Positions 34,568 through 43,378 of a DNA stretch of 64,000 nucleotides are shown piece by piece. The stretch covers positions 4,030,001 through 4,094,000 of the forward strand of contig NZ_CP060714.1 in the NCBI RefSeq assembly GCF_014395975.1. The letters are read 5' to 3'. Origin of the DNA: Diaphorobacter ruginosibacter. Lineage in GTDB: Bacteria > Pseudomonadota > Gammaproteobacteria > Burkholderiales > Burkholderiaceae_C. A model generated the notes under the pieces. That model made no database searches, had not been told where the DNA came from, and saw only the letters and a list, made by a program, of their open reading frames with translations. The first letter of the stretch is position 1. Every line of letters starts with the position of its first letter. Position numbers and translations under genes: made by a program.

Positions 34568-35481
34568 GTAAGACCCTCCAATTCGATTTCTGTATCCGCG
34601 TATTCCGCGTAGTTGAGGACGATGTCAAAGGACTTGTAGAACCCGTAGACCGTCGTGGATTCGTACTTGCGGGAACCGATCCAAAGGCAGGGCAGCGCCC
34701 GGACTTCGGCAAGGAAGTCGTTGAAAGCATCGACCTCGCCGCTCACCATCAGCATCGAGAAGTTCGCCCGCCTCGCGAAAGCACGTTCAACGACCATCAC
34801 GTCGCCGAACTCGTTGCGCTCCTTGCGGCTGTAGTCCTGTATTCCCACACGCGCACCTCGCAGTACGCCCATGGTGAATTGCTTCATTTGTCCGAGCAGG
34901 ATCACCCCAACCGCAAGCTCCACCGTGCCAGTGACATCGATGAGGACATCCGCATTGGGGTAGCTCGGCAGATCGGTAAGTAGTGCCTGCGTAGGTGTGC
35001 GCCGTTCGCCGAGAAACCACTCGTACCAACCGGCCGACACAGGAATGCTTGCGAGGTTGATCGTTCTGTCATAGACCGTTCCAAAGCTCGGATCAATCAT
35101 CCGAACCCGAAGCGCCGTAGCGCCTCGAATGTTCAGTACGCCGAGCGAGGTAACAGCTTGGCCAACTTTCAACCGGTAGCTGATGCTCGAAGCCTGCATC
35201 GTCTGACTCGACACAGACTTGTCGAAGGCTTTCCAGCGGTTCGTTGCACCGACTTCCAGCCATTTAGGCTCTTTCGACGCAACGGCCGGGTTGTTGCCCA
35301 TGTTGGCGTCGATGGCGCTTTGGTAAATTTTGTGCTTTGCAGCCACGATGACCCGATCGCCCGCGGAATAGCTGGCGCCAGCGCTCCATTCGCCGTAGTC
35401 GGCTTCAGGAACGCTGGTACTGACCAGCATTTCGGGGGTGATGAGCACGGGCCGCACTACACGTAGTGCGGAAACGCTCAT
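34564..35481 (-). CDS. Phage minor tail protein
   Basis: The 305-residue protein includes a short carbohydrate-binding-like module near residues 28-58 (WSAGASYSAGDRVIVAAKH) and a C-terminal region RVGIQDYSRKERNEFGDVMV and YGFYKSFDIVLNYAEY that I associate with siphophage tail proteins encoded after the tape measure. The pattern WxxGxxYxxGDRV recalls the chitin-binding CBM5/12 fold. It likely belongs to the distal tail. Start and stop overlap both neighbours by four bases. Confidence 0.6.
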   Translation of the reverse strand: MSVSALRVVRPVLITPEMLVSTSVPEADYGEWSAGASYSAGDRVIVAAKHKIYQSAIDANMGNNPAVASKEPKWLEVGATNRWKAFDKSVSSQTMQASSISYRLKVGQAVTSLGVLNIRGATALRVRMIDPSFGTVYDRTINLASIPVSAGWYEWFLGERRTPTQALLTDLPSYPNADVLIDVTGTVELAVGVILLGQMKQFTMGVLRGARVGIQDYSRKERNEFGDVMVVERAFARRANFSMLMVSGEVDAFNDFLAEVRALPCLWIGSRKYESTTVYGFYKSFDIVLNYAEYADTEIELEGLT

Positions 35482-37577
35482 GCTATGGCTTCCTCTTTCC
35501 TTTGAGATGGCATGCCGTCGGTATTGAATTGCTCCAGCACCTTCGCGACCCTCAGTTCTTGACGCACAAGCTCACCACCGATCACTTCGACGCGATCGAT
35601 CAACCTTTCGACCAAAGCCTCCAGGCGTGCCGTCTTGTCGCTTTCCTGACCGTTCTCGAGCACTGTGAACAGCGCTCTGTTATCGCCCTTCGACATGATG
35701 CGCTCGCCCTGATGGACCACAGCCAACGTGTCTTGCGTCACGTAGTTGGTGCCCTTGGCGAACTGAGGAATCCCCAGGTTCTTTCCAGCGGCCACCAGAT
35801 CGCGAAAGCTCCAGCCCATGACCGACGAGATGTCGATCATTCGATAGCCACGGTCCTTGCCTTCGAGCAGCATCCCCTTCACGTCACCAGATCCCCGCCA
35901 CTTGTCCAGCCACTTGTCTACCTTCGCCAGGTATTCAGCGTCTGCACCAGTCACGGTTTGCCAGAACGATCCGGTCGGCGTCACCACTTCCCGCTTGTAC
36001 TCTCGTGGCGGAGTCGCTGGGCCTGAAGACCCGGTGCCTCCACCGATCGGTGAGCCACCACCGCTGGCTCCTCCAGCACCCCCGCCAGAATCGCGCAACC
36101 CCGGCATGAGCCTCATCACCTCGCGCACCGCCTGGTCCACCGACATGGTGGCGTCATACTCGCCCTTGGTGATGGACACAAGGTCCTTGATGTTGGCCAG
36201 CTGTTCCTGCAGGAACTCGGTTTGCTTGTCGATTGCCGAAATCTGCTGATCGAGCGAATCAAGCTGCTGCTCCTGAATGGTCTTCTGCTTTCCGCTCAGC
36301 TCTTCCAATGCCGAAAGTTCGCCCACGAGCTTCAGTGTGTCGAAATCTCGGTCGAACTGCGTCATGTAGGAGCCGTTGTCGAGGCCTTGCCTGGCCGCGC
36401 TGATCGCCTCGCTGAGTTGGTCCTTGTCCGGCAGGTAGCCCGTGAGCTTCGCAGCCGAAAGTGCTTGCGTGATGAATGCACGCCCTTGTGAGGCCTGCAT
36501 TTCCTGCGCCCCCGCCACGTCGCCGTAGAGGTCCCGTGCGCTCTCATGTACCAGATCAAAGATCCCGGTGATGAGACTCAGAGACTCCTCAGCAAGCGAA
36601 CGCTGTTCGGCCAACGCTGACTTCTGTGTCTCCAGCGACTTCAGCTGCCGCGACGTGGATTGCTCCAGCGTACGCATGGCGAAGTTGAACGCCTCATCCT
36701 GCGCTTTTTTCGCCGCCTCTGTCGCCTTCGCCGCCGATGCTGCAGCGGTTGAAGTCATTCTCGGGATCTTCGCACCAACGGAATTCCCCAAGTCGCGCAC
36801 AGTCCCGATGACTTCCTCCATCGCCTTCCGAAATGCCGGATCGTTCAATAGCAACGAGAGAGCATCAGCTGCGGCCGTCGCGTTCCTCACCATCGCATCA
36901 ATCGCTGCACCAGACACAGCGGCAGATACAGCGGATCCTGTCATCGCGGCGGTAATCACCGGAGTGATGACGCCATCGATGATCGAGTTCATGATTACGG
37001 TGAGCGCCTGGCCGTAAATTGCCTGCTCGAAGCCGGCCGATATCGTCTCAGCCAACCACTCACCGGCCTGCGCGCCACGCCCTTCATTCACCTCGTTAAG
37101 GAATCCGGAGACCATCGATTCAACAGTGAGACCCGTCAAGGAGAGTGCCGCCTCCTTCTGCGCTTCCGCATCCTGCGCAGCCCAAATTGCCTTTTGCTTC
37201 TCAATGATGGTCTTACTCACATCATCGCCGTAAGACTCCAGTTCTCTAATCTGCCTCTCGCGCTCGAGCGCGACAGCCTGATCTTCCTTTCCAGTTGCTC
37301 GAAGGAGCTGGATGTCCAGATCACTTTCGAGAGCCTTTAGCTGCTCCGCAGACGTGTAAACCGTGTCGAGGATGTTGGCAACGCCCATCAGCGCGGCATA
37401 GGTCTTTCGGCCTTCCTCCGTCGTCAAGTCTTGGGCATTGATGAGATCCATCATTGCCTTTCGGCTCGCAGGCACCGAGTCAAAACCCAGCTCCTTCATC
37501 GCCGTGCTCATCTGCTTCATGACGTTGTCGATCTTCTGCGAGTCTGTGAAGTACTTGTCGTAGTAACCTGATGTCAC
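35478..37577 (-). CDS. Tail tape measure protein, C-terminal fragment after frameshift
   Basis: This 699-residue reading frame continues the tape measure after the last of three frameshifts. It is mostly helical, with alternating hydrophobic regions (EQAIYGQALTVIMNSIIDGV and following), a coiled-coil stretch (SLDQQISAIDKQTEFLQEQL), a glycine/serine linker (SGGGAGGASGGGSPIGGG) and a C-terminal domain. Shifting one base at the GGGGG tract near 37600 joins FGG to KDQFASVTSGYYDKYF, so the first ATG of this frame is internal. Its stop overlaps the next tail gene. Confidence 0.7.
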   Translation of the reverse strand: MTSGYYDKYFTDSQKIDNVMKQMSTAMKELGFDSVPASRKAMMDLINAQDLTTEEGRKTYAALMGVANILDTVYTSAEQLKALESDLDIQLLRATGKEDQAVALERERQIRELESYGDDVSKTIIEKQKAIWAAQDAEAQKEAALSLTGLTVESMVSGFLNEVNEGRGAQAGEWLAETISAGFEQAIYGQALTVIMNSIIDGVITPVITAAMTGSAVSAAVSGAAIDAMVRNATAAADALSLLLNDPAFRKAMEEVIGTVRDLGNSVGAKIPRMTSTAAASAAKATEAAKKAQDEAFNFAMRTLEQSTSRQLKSLETQKSALAEQRSLAEESLSLITGIFDLVHESARDLYGDVAGAQEMQASQGRAFITQALSAAKLTGYLPDKDQLSEAISAARQGLDNGSYMTQFDRDFDTLKLVGELSALEELSGKQKTIQEQQLDSLDQQISAIDKQTEFLQEQLANIKDLVSITKGEYDATMSVDQAVREVMRLMPGLRDSGGGAGGASGGGSPIGGGTGSSGPATPPREYKREVVTPTGSFWQTVTGADAEYLAKVDKWLDKWRGSGDVKGMLLEGKDRGYRMIDISSVMGWSFRDLVAAGKNLGIPQFAKGTNYVTQDTLAVVHQGERIMSKGDNRALFTVLENGQESDKTARLEALVERLIDRVEVIGGELVRQELRVAKVLEQFNTDGMPSQRKEEAIA

Positions 37578-38260
37578 CGAAGCAAACTGATCCTTCCCCC
37601 GAACGCGTCGATCAATTGAGAGGCCATATCAGCCCCGGCAAGACCTACGGTAAACAGCTGATCGCCCGTGACTTTCAGCCACTCATTGACGGTCTGCAGA
37701 CTGGTAGACAAGCGCGTCAACGTCTGTAAACGAGTTTCTTCCTCCTTGGCGTATTCGTCGGTAGTGAGCACCACACCAGCCATGGCATTGCCAAGTTTGT
37801 CAAATTCCTCCTGGATCTTCTTGGCCGCATCTTCTTCAGACAACCCCTTCAAACTGATCTTCACCTTGTAAGTGAATCCCTCCAGAAGGTCGGCCCCAAA
37901 TCCCAGGCTCTCGCCCATTCCCTCGATCGATTCCTTGTAGCCAATGAAGGTGTCGGCAAAACCCTTCCGGGTCTTTTCCTCGAGAGGCTTGTACTTGGTC
38001 TTGTCGGAACGGAACCAGCCCCCCTTGTAGAACTCAAACTCCCTTCCCTCGAACCCCGTTTCACCGCCGAACTCACCCTCAATTCCAGAGTCCTTGAGTT
38101 TGCGACCGAAAGCACGGTTGACGACAGCACCAATCACACCGGCGATGGGGCCAATACCAGGGATCATCGACGCAATACCGGCCACTGTGTTGACCCAGCT
38201 TCCGGCGGAGTACCCTCCAGACAGGAACTTGGAAAGGCCATATCCGGCAAATCCGTTCAT
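37574..38260 (-). CDS. Tail tape measure protein, middle fragment
   Basis: This 228-residue frame is the middle piece of the broken tape measure. It has a small hydrophobic segment (VAGIASMIPGIGPIAGVIGA) as seen in tape measures, followed by a polar helical domain (EEDAAKKIQEEFDKLGNAM). Upstream, the coding sense continues as GGSQLAGLIAGSL in the same frame beyond its first ATG to a GGGGG tract near 38295; the 38275-38475 piece before that is read in a third frame. It ends in an out-of-frame tail (RISLLR). Confidence 0.65.
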   Translation of the reverse strand: MNGFAGYGLSKFLSGGYSAGSWVNTVAGIASMIPGIGPIAGVIGAVVNRAFGRKLKDSGIEGEFGGETGFEGREFEFYKGGWFRSDKTKYKPLEEKTRKGFADTFIGYKESIEGMGESLGFGADLLEGFTYKVKISLKGLSEEDAAKKIQEEFDKLGNAMAGVVLTTDEYAKEEETRLQTLTRLSTSLQTVNEWLKVTGDQLFTVGLAGADMASQLIDAFGGRISLLR

Positions 38261-38366
38261 AAGTGAACCGGCAATCAGACCCGCAAGTTGCGATCCCCCG
38301 CTTTGGCAGCCACTGCGGCGGACGACCAGGACGATGTACTCATCACCCCGGACTGGAATGAGCGAA

Positions 38367-41063
38367 TCAGGTCAGATGCGCCTTCAAAGCCCATGGAGTA
38401 AGCCCCGCGAGCGAGCCCAGACAACATCCCGCCCCCATGGAGGCTGCATTCAATCCATTGGAGAGCATGCTCCAAAGCGAGGACAAATTGTCACCCATGT
38501 TGAGAAGGCCACTTGCGCCACTAGCCGCTTGAATTCCCACGCCACCATTCTGAACAAGACTACCAAGGGTGCCGGAGATCGGTGTCATGGTGGCACTGAT
38601 GATCGGACGCAGCACCAACGTGTTGAACAGACTCTTCAAGGCGTCACGCAGACTCTTGCCGAAGGAAGCTCCCGACTCAAAGCCACGCATCAATGCATCG
38701 GTCAGCGACTGATTGATCTGATCGGTTGTCTTCCTCCAGTCATCCTGGATCGCCTTCGACACCGCGGCCTCACCTTCAATCTGCTGGGCCTGCTCGACCT
38801 TGGCCCGTGCCGCATCACGCTCCTTACCCGGCTCCATCTTGTCAATACGCTCAAGCTCCTTCGCATACTTGAGTTCGACTTGGCGCATCGCAACAATCTT
38901 TGCGCGCTCCAATGAAGTGAGTCCTGACAGTGCAGCCTCGTCCTTGTACGCAGTAGCCATGGCGTTGGCACTCGCCAGCAGTTCATCTGCGTGCTGATTG
39001 ATCTGCTTGAACTCGTTGACACGCGTCTCTGAAACCACGCGGGTTTGTGCATCCAGTTTCGCGTAAAGTGCCTTAACGTATTCAGGGTCATAAGTGCTGT
39101 CGCTTCCATCCTCCACCTCAGCCAACTTCGCTTGAATGAGAGACAGTCGATACTGCTCGATAGCAGTACGGCCTTTCCCATACAACTCGTTTGACAGGGC
39201 AATTTCATCAGCATTCTGGTTAAGTGCCTGAGCCGACTTAGTGGTGTCTTCGATCAACGCTGCATATGCTGCCTTGGATTTTTCGAGTACAGAGATGCGC
39301 TCTTTCTCACCCTTCACCTGCTTTTCTACCGCAACCTGCGCTTCGGCCACCGCCAAAACATCCTCTCTCCGAGAGCGTGTAACCCCGGATATGCTCTCTT
39401 TCAAATCCCCCTTAAATTTAATGACCAACTTCTCAGCTTCAGTGAGCTTATCGGCCTCCGGTCCGTATGCCTGAAGCAACTTCAGATACTCCCGCTGGGC
39501 TTCAGTGCGCTTCTTGATTTGGGCAATCTCACTCTCGCCAACACTTGCCGAATTTTCCGCAGAGCCTTTCTTTGAATGGCTTTCGCGAATCGCCGTCTCA
39601 CGATCCTTGATTTCGGCATTCATTTTCTGAAGCGATTCATCGTCGGTGAGGCCTGTATACGCCGCACGAATTTTTCCCGTCTCTACAGCAATTTGCTGCT
39701 GTATCTTCTGTTGCTCGCTTAGATACTTGACAGCATCCTTTTCCACATCGGCTCGCGCACTTACCCGGGTTGCTCTTTCGGCTTCGAAAGACGCGTTCAA
39801 CTGATTCAACGCTACCTCATTTTGCATGAGCAGAAGTGCTTCCCGGGCAGCAGCGATACGTGCCTTGAACTGCGGTGTTTCAGGCGCAGTCCCTCCACGC
39901 GCCTCAAGGGCTTCGAGATTGTCGACAGCTTGCTGTTGTGCGGCAAGCCGACCTTCTGGGCCTATGTCACGGCCAATGCCTTTGAGTGTGTCCCAGGTCT
40001 CTTCCACGACACCCTTCACACTTCTCCACGCGCGTTCGACGACACCAAGGTTTCCAACCATCTCAGTAGAACGGCTCTGCAGCGCACTAGCCAAAGCATC
40101 TTGCGCAACTTTCGTGGCTTCGGCAGACTGCCCCTGATCTACCAACGCTTTTATCTGTGCGTAGACTCCATCGGTCAGAAAATTCATTCCATCATTGAGC
40201 CTTAGGACAGCATTAAGAGGATCTTCCTTGAGACTGGCGAACTGCTTTGCCGTAGCACCAACCGCCTGTCCCGTTGCACGCTCCCATGAGATCGCTGCCG
40301 CAGCGTAGGCCTCAAGACTCCCAACTCCCGCCACAGCTTGTCCCGCAAACAAAGCGAGAGTTTCAGCAGCCTTTCCTTGAGTTCCAACTACCTGATCAAT
40401 ACTGGCAGCCATGCCATTGAGTTGGCCAACAGTCGCACCCACGGCGTTGCCAGAGGACACCAAAGCTTCTTGGTATGCACGTCCTTCCTTAGAGCCTTCG
40501 CTGTATGCAGTGACCAAAAGGCTCATAGCACGAACTGCAAGCATTGCGCGATTCGACAACAAGCCGACGAAAGCGTCTCCCAGGGCCCTGATACCAGGCA
40601 TGACTCCGCCAAACGCATCACTCAGCTGGATTACCTGCTGCAACACCACGGAAAGAGGTGCCTTCCCCCCATGCAGGGAAGTAACGATATCTGTCAAATG
40701 AATAGGCATACCGCTCAGCGCCGCCTGGGTTTGCTGCGCAGTCTTTCCATAGGCGCTGAGGGTTGTAGCACCCTTAGTCATTTCAGTATCGAGCTTTGCG
40801 ATACCTTCCACTGCTTGCCCACTCACTACATCACTGGTACGTTTGATCGAATCACTGATCTTGCGCTGAGACTCTTCAACCTTCCTGGCGGTAGCGTCAG
40901 CACCGTCACCCACCGCTGAAATCCCGGCAGCGGCAACCTCACCGGCGCGCACTACGTTCTGCGCCATATCCTTGGCGCCACGATTGATCTGATCAAGACC
41001 CGCCTGTACTTCAGCGCTGTCCACGTCGATCTTCAATTCGACTTTTCTTTCTTCACCTGCCAT
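38367..41063 (-). CDS. Tail tape measure protein, N-terminal fragment (lambda H / TMP_2 family)
   Basis: From ATG 41063 (MAGEERKVELKIDVDSAEVQ) this frame gives 898 residues. The TMP_2 signature region is SLHGGKAPLSVVLQQVIQLS near residue 150, then long helical, charged repeats typical of a ruler protein. The frame is lost at the GGGGG tract near 38440; beyond it the last 17 residues (CCLGSLAGLTPWALKAHLT) are out of frame. With three one-base corrections the whole gene 35478-41063 would encode about 1860 residues. The tape measure sets tail length, so the intact form implies a long flexible tail. Confidence 0.8.
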   Translation of the reverse strand: MAGEERKVELKIDVDSAEVQAGLDQINRGAKDMAQNVVRAGEVAAAGISAVGDGADATARKVEESQRKISDSIKRTSDVVSGQAVEGIAKLDTEMTKGATTLSAYGKTAQQTQAALSGMPIHLTDIVTSLHGGKAPLSVVLQQVIQLSDAFGGVMPGIRALGDAFVGLLSNRAMLAVRAMSLLVTAYSEGSKEGRAYQEALVSSGNAVGATVGQLNGMAASIDQVVGTQGKAAETLALFAGQAVAGVGSLEAYAAAAISWERATGQAVGATAKQFASLKEDPLNAVLRLNDGMNFLTDGVYAQIKALVDQGQSAEATKVAQDALASALQSRSTEMVGNLGVVERAWRSVKGVVEETWDTLKGIGRDIGPEGRLAAQQQAVDNLEALEARGGTAPETPQFKARIAAAREALLLMQNEVALNQLNASFEAERATRVSARADVEKDAVKYLSEQQKIQQQIAVETGKIRAAYTGLTDDESLQKMNAEIKDRETAIRESHSKKGSAENSASVGESEIAQIKKRTEAQREYLKLLQAYGPEADKLTEAEKLVIKFKGDLKESISGVTRSRREDVLAVAEAQVAVEKQVKGEKERISVLEKSKAAYAALIEDTTKSAQALNQNADEIALSNELYGKGRTAIEQYRLSLIQAKLAEVEDGSDSTYDPEYVKALYAKLDAQTRVVSETRVNEFKQINQHADELLASANAMATAYKDEAALSGLTSLERAKIVAMRQVELKYAKELERIDKMEPGKERDAARAKVEQAQQIEGEAAVSKAIQDDWRKTTDQINQSLTDALMRGFESGASFGKSLRDALKSLFNTLVLRPIISATMTPISGTLGSLVQNGGVGIQAASGASGLLNMGDNLSSLWSMLSNGLNAASMGAGCCLGSLAGLTPWALKAHLT

Positions 41064-41147
41064 GTGGACCACCTCAAATGCAAAAGGCCCACGCGGTAGT
41101 GCGTAAGCCTTTCAAGAAGGCTCGCCAGCGCGAGCCTGAAAAAAAAG

Positions 41148-41165
41148 AACCCGACGGAGCGGGTT
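41148..41165 (-). terminator. Intrinsic terminator between GT and tape measure
   Basis: On the minus strand AACCCG-CTCCGT-CGGGTT is followed by CTTTTTTTT. A second hairpin, GGCTCG-CGCTGG-CGAGCC, follows at 41119-41137. Both lie before the tape-measure start. Confidence 0.75.
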
Positions 41166-41348
41166 GATATGCGAGCTGCTATACAAACAAGTTCGCCATT
41201 TGCGCCTGAAACTCGACTTCATTGAAATTGCAGTCATCGTCCAATTGAGCCAGTTCTGGCAATTCGTCAGCTACGGCTGTGTTGGCAATGCTGACGCTGG
41301 TACAGGGAGATCATCCCTCTGGGAGATGAAAGAGGCGTGCTGCCCAAG

Positions 41349-41696
41349 TCAGTGCGATCGGGCCGCATTCTTCGCTCGTCTCTCTCGCTCGTCGTTCATG
41401 ACGCTCAGGGCTTCGGCCTCCATCGTCATCACGTCTTCCTCGAGCTCGGCCGCATCCTCATCGGAAAGCCGCAGCCGATCGATCCGGGTGAACAGCACGT
41501 TGTGATCGAGGCCGAAAGCCACCCCTTCACTCACGCGCCACTGATGGCGCATGGCGTAGAAGATATTGAAGGCGTGTACGTTTTCCGGCCACACCTCGAC
41601 CCCGCCGTCCTGATAATCCGATGGCCTGAAACCGAAAGCAGCCAACTCGGCGTCCGATGCCTCCGGCTCGTACAGTGCCCGTGCAGCTTCCTTTAG
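41349..41696 (-). CDS. Tail assembly chaperone T extension (DUF1799-like), made by -1 frameshift
   Basis: The -1 frame after the slippery heptamer is open from 41696 to 41349 (115 residues), reading LKEAARALYEPEASDAELAA then FGFRPSDYQDGG. The part FGFRPSDYQ...VEVWPENVHAFNIF matches what I know of the DUF1799 phage family, the T part of the G/GT tail chaperone pair. It has no convincing start of its own (only a TTG at 41645), consistent with production only as a G-T fusion of 242 residues. The fusion binds the tape measure during tail assembly. Confidence 0.8.
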   Translation of the reverse strand, partial: LKEAARALYEPEASDAELAAFGFRPSDYQDGGVEVWPENVHAFNIFYAMRHQWRVSEGVAFGLDHNVLFTRIDRLRLSDEDAAELEEDVMTMEAEALSVMNDERERRAKNAARSH

Positions 41697-41702
41697 TTTC
41701 CC
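41693..41702 (-). promoter_or_regulatory. Programmed -1 frameshift site GGGAAAC before TAA
   Basis: On the minus strand the bases are G GGA AAC TAA in the zero frame of the G gene, an exact X-XXY-YYZ slippery heptamer (41702-41696) with the stop directly behind it. In the -1 frame there is no stop through the whole T extension. Lambda uses GGGAAAG at the same place. Confidence 0.85.
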
Positions 41703-42076
41703 AGGCGGCCGTCCGCGATCGCTACGCGGTATGTCTCCATGATCGCGGCAGTTGCGCCAGGAAGCTCATCGGACAACTGCTCTGCGCTCTCCTGATTGAG
41801 AGGCGCATCGACGTCCCAATCCTTGAGGATCTGCAGAAGATATTCGGCATTCTTTCCGATGGTTTTGGAGAGGATCGAACCCAGAGAATCAGCGACATCG
41901 CCGCCTTGCTCTTCGGCTTTGGCGTCCTTGGTGATCAGGTCGATCAGCTCACCGAACTCCTTCTTTGTGCGATACACAAAGTCACAAGTAATGACGCCTT
42001 CCGAGCCGTCCAGCATCGGGAACTTGACCTTGCGCTTAAAGGTTTCCGGGCGCTTTCCGAGGATGATTTTTGCCAT
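41693..42076 (-). CDS. Tail assembly chaperone G-like protein
   Basis: The 127-residue protein (MAKIILGKRPETFKRKVKFP) has a beta-rich start with a modified VYRTKKEFGEL region and a helical, acidic second half. It is encoded between tail tube and tape measure, where lambda gpG stands. The last sense codons are CTG GGA AAC before TAA, forming the slippery heptamer. Free G and G-T fusion together coat the tape measure before tail tube polymerisation. Confidence 0.82.
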   Translation of the reverse strand: MAKIILGKRPETFKRKVKFPMLDGSEGVITCDFVYRTKKEFGELIDLITKDAKAEEQGGDVADSLGSILSKTIGKNAEYLLQILKDWDVDAPLNQESAEQLSDELPGATAAIMETYRVAIADGRLGN

Positions 42077-42135
42077 GGTATTTTGCTTTCAGAGTAGAGA
42101 AAAAAGACCCGTCCCGCATACGTTCGGGCGGGTAT

Positions 42136-42170
42136 GAAAAAACCCGCCGCGGTGTTGTCCCGGGCGGGTT
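42136..42170 (-). terminator. Intrinsic terminator between tail tube gene and G gene
   Basis: On the minus strand AACCCGCC (42170-42163) pairs with GGCGGGTT (42148-42141) around a GC-rich loop and is followed by TTTTCATAC. It starts 31 bases after the tube-gene stop. Confidence 0.75.
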
Positions 42171-42200
42171 GTGGCAACCGCTTTCGCGGAAGGAATTCGG

Positions 42201-42842
42201 TCAGTAACGGACCGGACGGCCCTGCAGGGAGAAGGTTGCATTCACCTGCATCACCTGTCCCTTGGTCAGCGTCGGCGTTTCGTTGAACGACACGTAGCCG
42301 TTGTAGAGAATCACCGAACCATCGGGCAGGTTCACACGCAACGCACGGACTTCGCGCTTCTCGCCTGCCGCCTTCAGGGCCTGATAGCCCGGCAGGGTCG
42401 GATCGTCGCCAATACCCAGGGTGATGGACTGCGCGCTGCTGGTGGTGGGCAGCTGGCGGTCAAAGTCATCCTCCAGGAATGAGCCCGACCAGAACTGTTG
42501 CTCGCCGCCCTGGGTTTCGATGCTCAGAACCTGGGGGATCGGCACCCATGTGATGATTTCGCGCAGCAAACCCAGGCTGGCACCGGTTGGAAAGCGATTG
42601 GTGTCGGTGGTGTCAGAGCCGGCAACCTCGATGGTGTTGGCCGCGATATTCGCTGCCTTCCAGATGCGCTCGGAGATCTTCTGCCAGCCGGACTTCAGCT
42701 CGAAGAATGTACCGTTTTGCAGGCCGTGAGCCGCACTGGTGAGCACACCTGGTGCCGCGTTGGTGATGGTGCTGACGGCCTTTGCAGTGCCGTAAACGGT
42801 TGCGATAGCGATCGTTGCGCCATCAGGGAGTCGAATAGCCAT
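42201..42842 (-). CDS. Major tail tube protein
   Basis: From ATG 42842 (MAIRLPDGATIAIATVYGTA), preceded by AAAGG, the protein is 213 residues. It is rich in beta strand, with segments VLTSAAHGLQNGTFFEL, FWSGSFLEDDFDRQLP and VILYNGYVSFNETPTLTKG near the C-terminus, a pattern I associate with lambda gpV-like tube proteins. Its position directly before the G/GT pair supports the call. It is the first structural gene left in the element. Confidence 0.75.
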   Translation of the reverse strand: MAIRLPDGATIAIATVYGTAKAVSTITNAAPGVLTSAAHGLQNGTFFELKSGWQKISERIWKAANIAANTIEVAGSDTTDTNRFPTGASLGLLREIITWVPIPQVLSIETQGGEQQFWSGSFLEDDFDRQLPTTSSAQSITLGIGDDPTLPGYQALKAAGEKREVRALRVNLPDGSVILYNGYVSFNETPTLTKGQVMQVNATFSLQGRPVRY

Positions 42843-42861
42843 GTTGGGCCTTTCTACAAAC

Positions 42862-42885
42862 AAAAAAAAGCCCGCGACAGCGGGC
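42862..42885 (-). terminator. Intrinsic terminator upstream of the tail tube gene
   Basis: On the minus strand GCCCGC-TGTC-GCGGGC is followed by TTTTTTTTG. It lies 20 bases before the tube start codon, so it once ended a transcript coming from the missing head region. Confidence 0.8.
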
Positions 42886-43268
42886 GTGGAGAAATACCCT
42901 TGCGGGCGGGAAGTGGCCAGTAGGCCAGTTGTCGGGAGCGATTGCTCCAGATAGAAAAGAAGATATGCCGAAGCTCATGCCAAACGATATGTGAGCGCTG
43001 TTGTTGTTCTGTCTGGCTTATGGCAGGTTCGCCAGGAGCCACAACCAATCCGGAGGTGATATGGCGCTGCGTCTCTCACCCATCTTTCAACAACCCTGAG
43101 CACTCAGCTCAGGGCTGATCTGATCCGAGCTTGGAATTGTCCCCATCAGACTGCCATACAAGGCTGGGAACGCTGTTCGCTCTGCAAGCACCGATTGAGC
43201 TTTCGGCAAGAGACTCCGCGTAGTGATTCCTCGCATACGCGGCCCTTGCTTGCTTCGGGATGAAAACA
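42886..43268. other. Non-coding junction where phage head genes would be
   Basis: These 383 bases lie between the Q-side terminator and the tail tube gene. Open frames here are short and show no phage-like sequence. One feature stands out on the plus strand: CCGGAGGTGAT directly before an ATG at 43062 followed by only twelve codons (MALRLSPIFQQP). The region is the probable scar of the deletion that removed terminase, portal and capsid genes. Confidence 0.5.
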
Positions 43269-43302
43269 AAAAAGCCCGCAAGTCTTGTACCTTGCGGGCT
43301 TT
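43269..43302 (-). terminator. Intrinsic terminator after the Q gene (tR'-like)
   Basis: A 12-base perfect stem pairs 43271-43282 with 43291-43302 (AAAGCCCGCAAG against CTTGCGGGCTTT), loop of eight. On the minus strand it is followed by TTTGTTTTC. It lies 77 bases after the Q stop, where lambda has the terminator that Q protein overrides. Confidence 0.85.
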
Positions 43303-43378
43303 ACTTCATCTTGTCATGCCTCCGGCTGCCTCATGGCAACCGGATCACACGAATCAATTTCGCGGTTAGTGATTGGAA

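Noticed and set aside
42854..43281. Short minus-strand open frames (about 64 codons each) as remains of head genes
   Set aside because: Their sequences are low in hydrophobic pattern, overlap terminators and show no phage-like motif; they look like chance frames.
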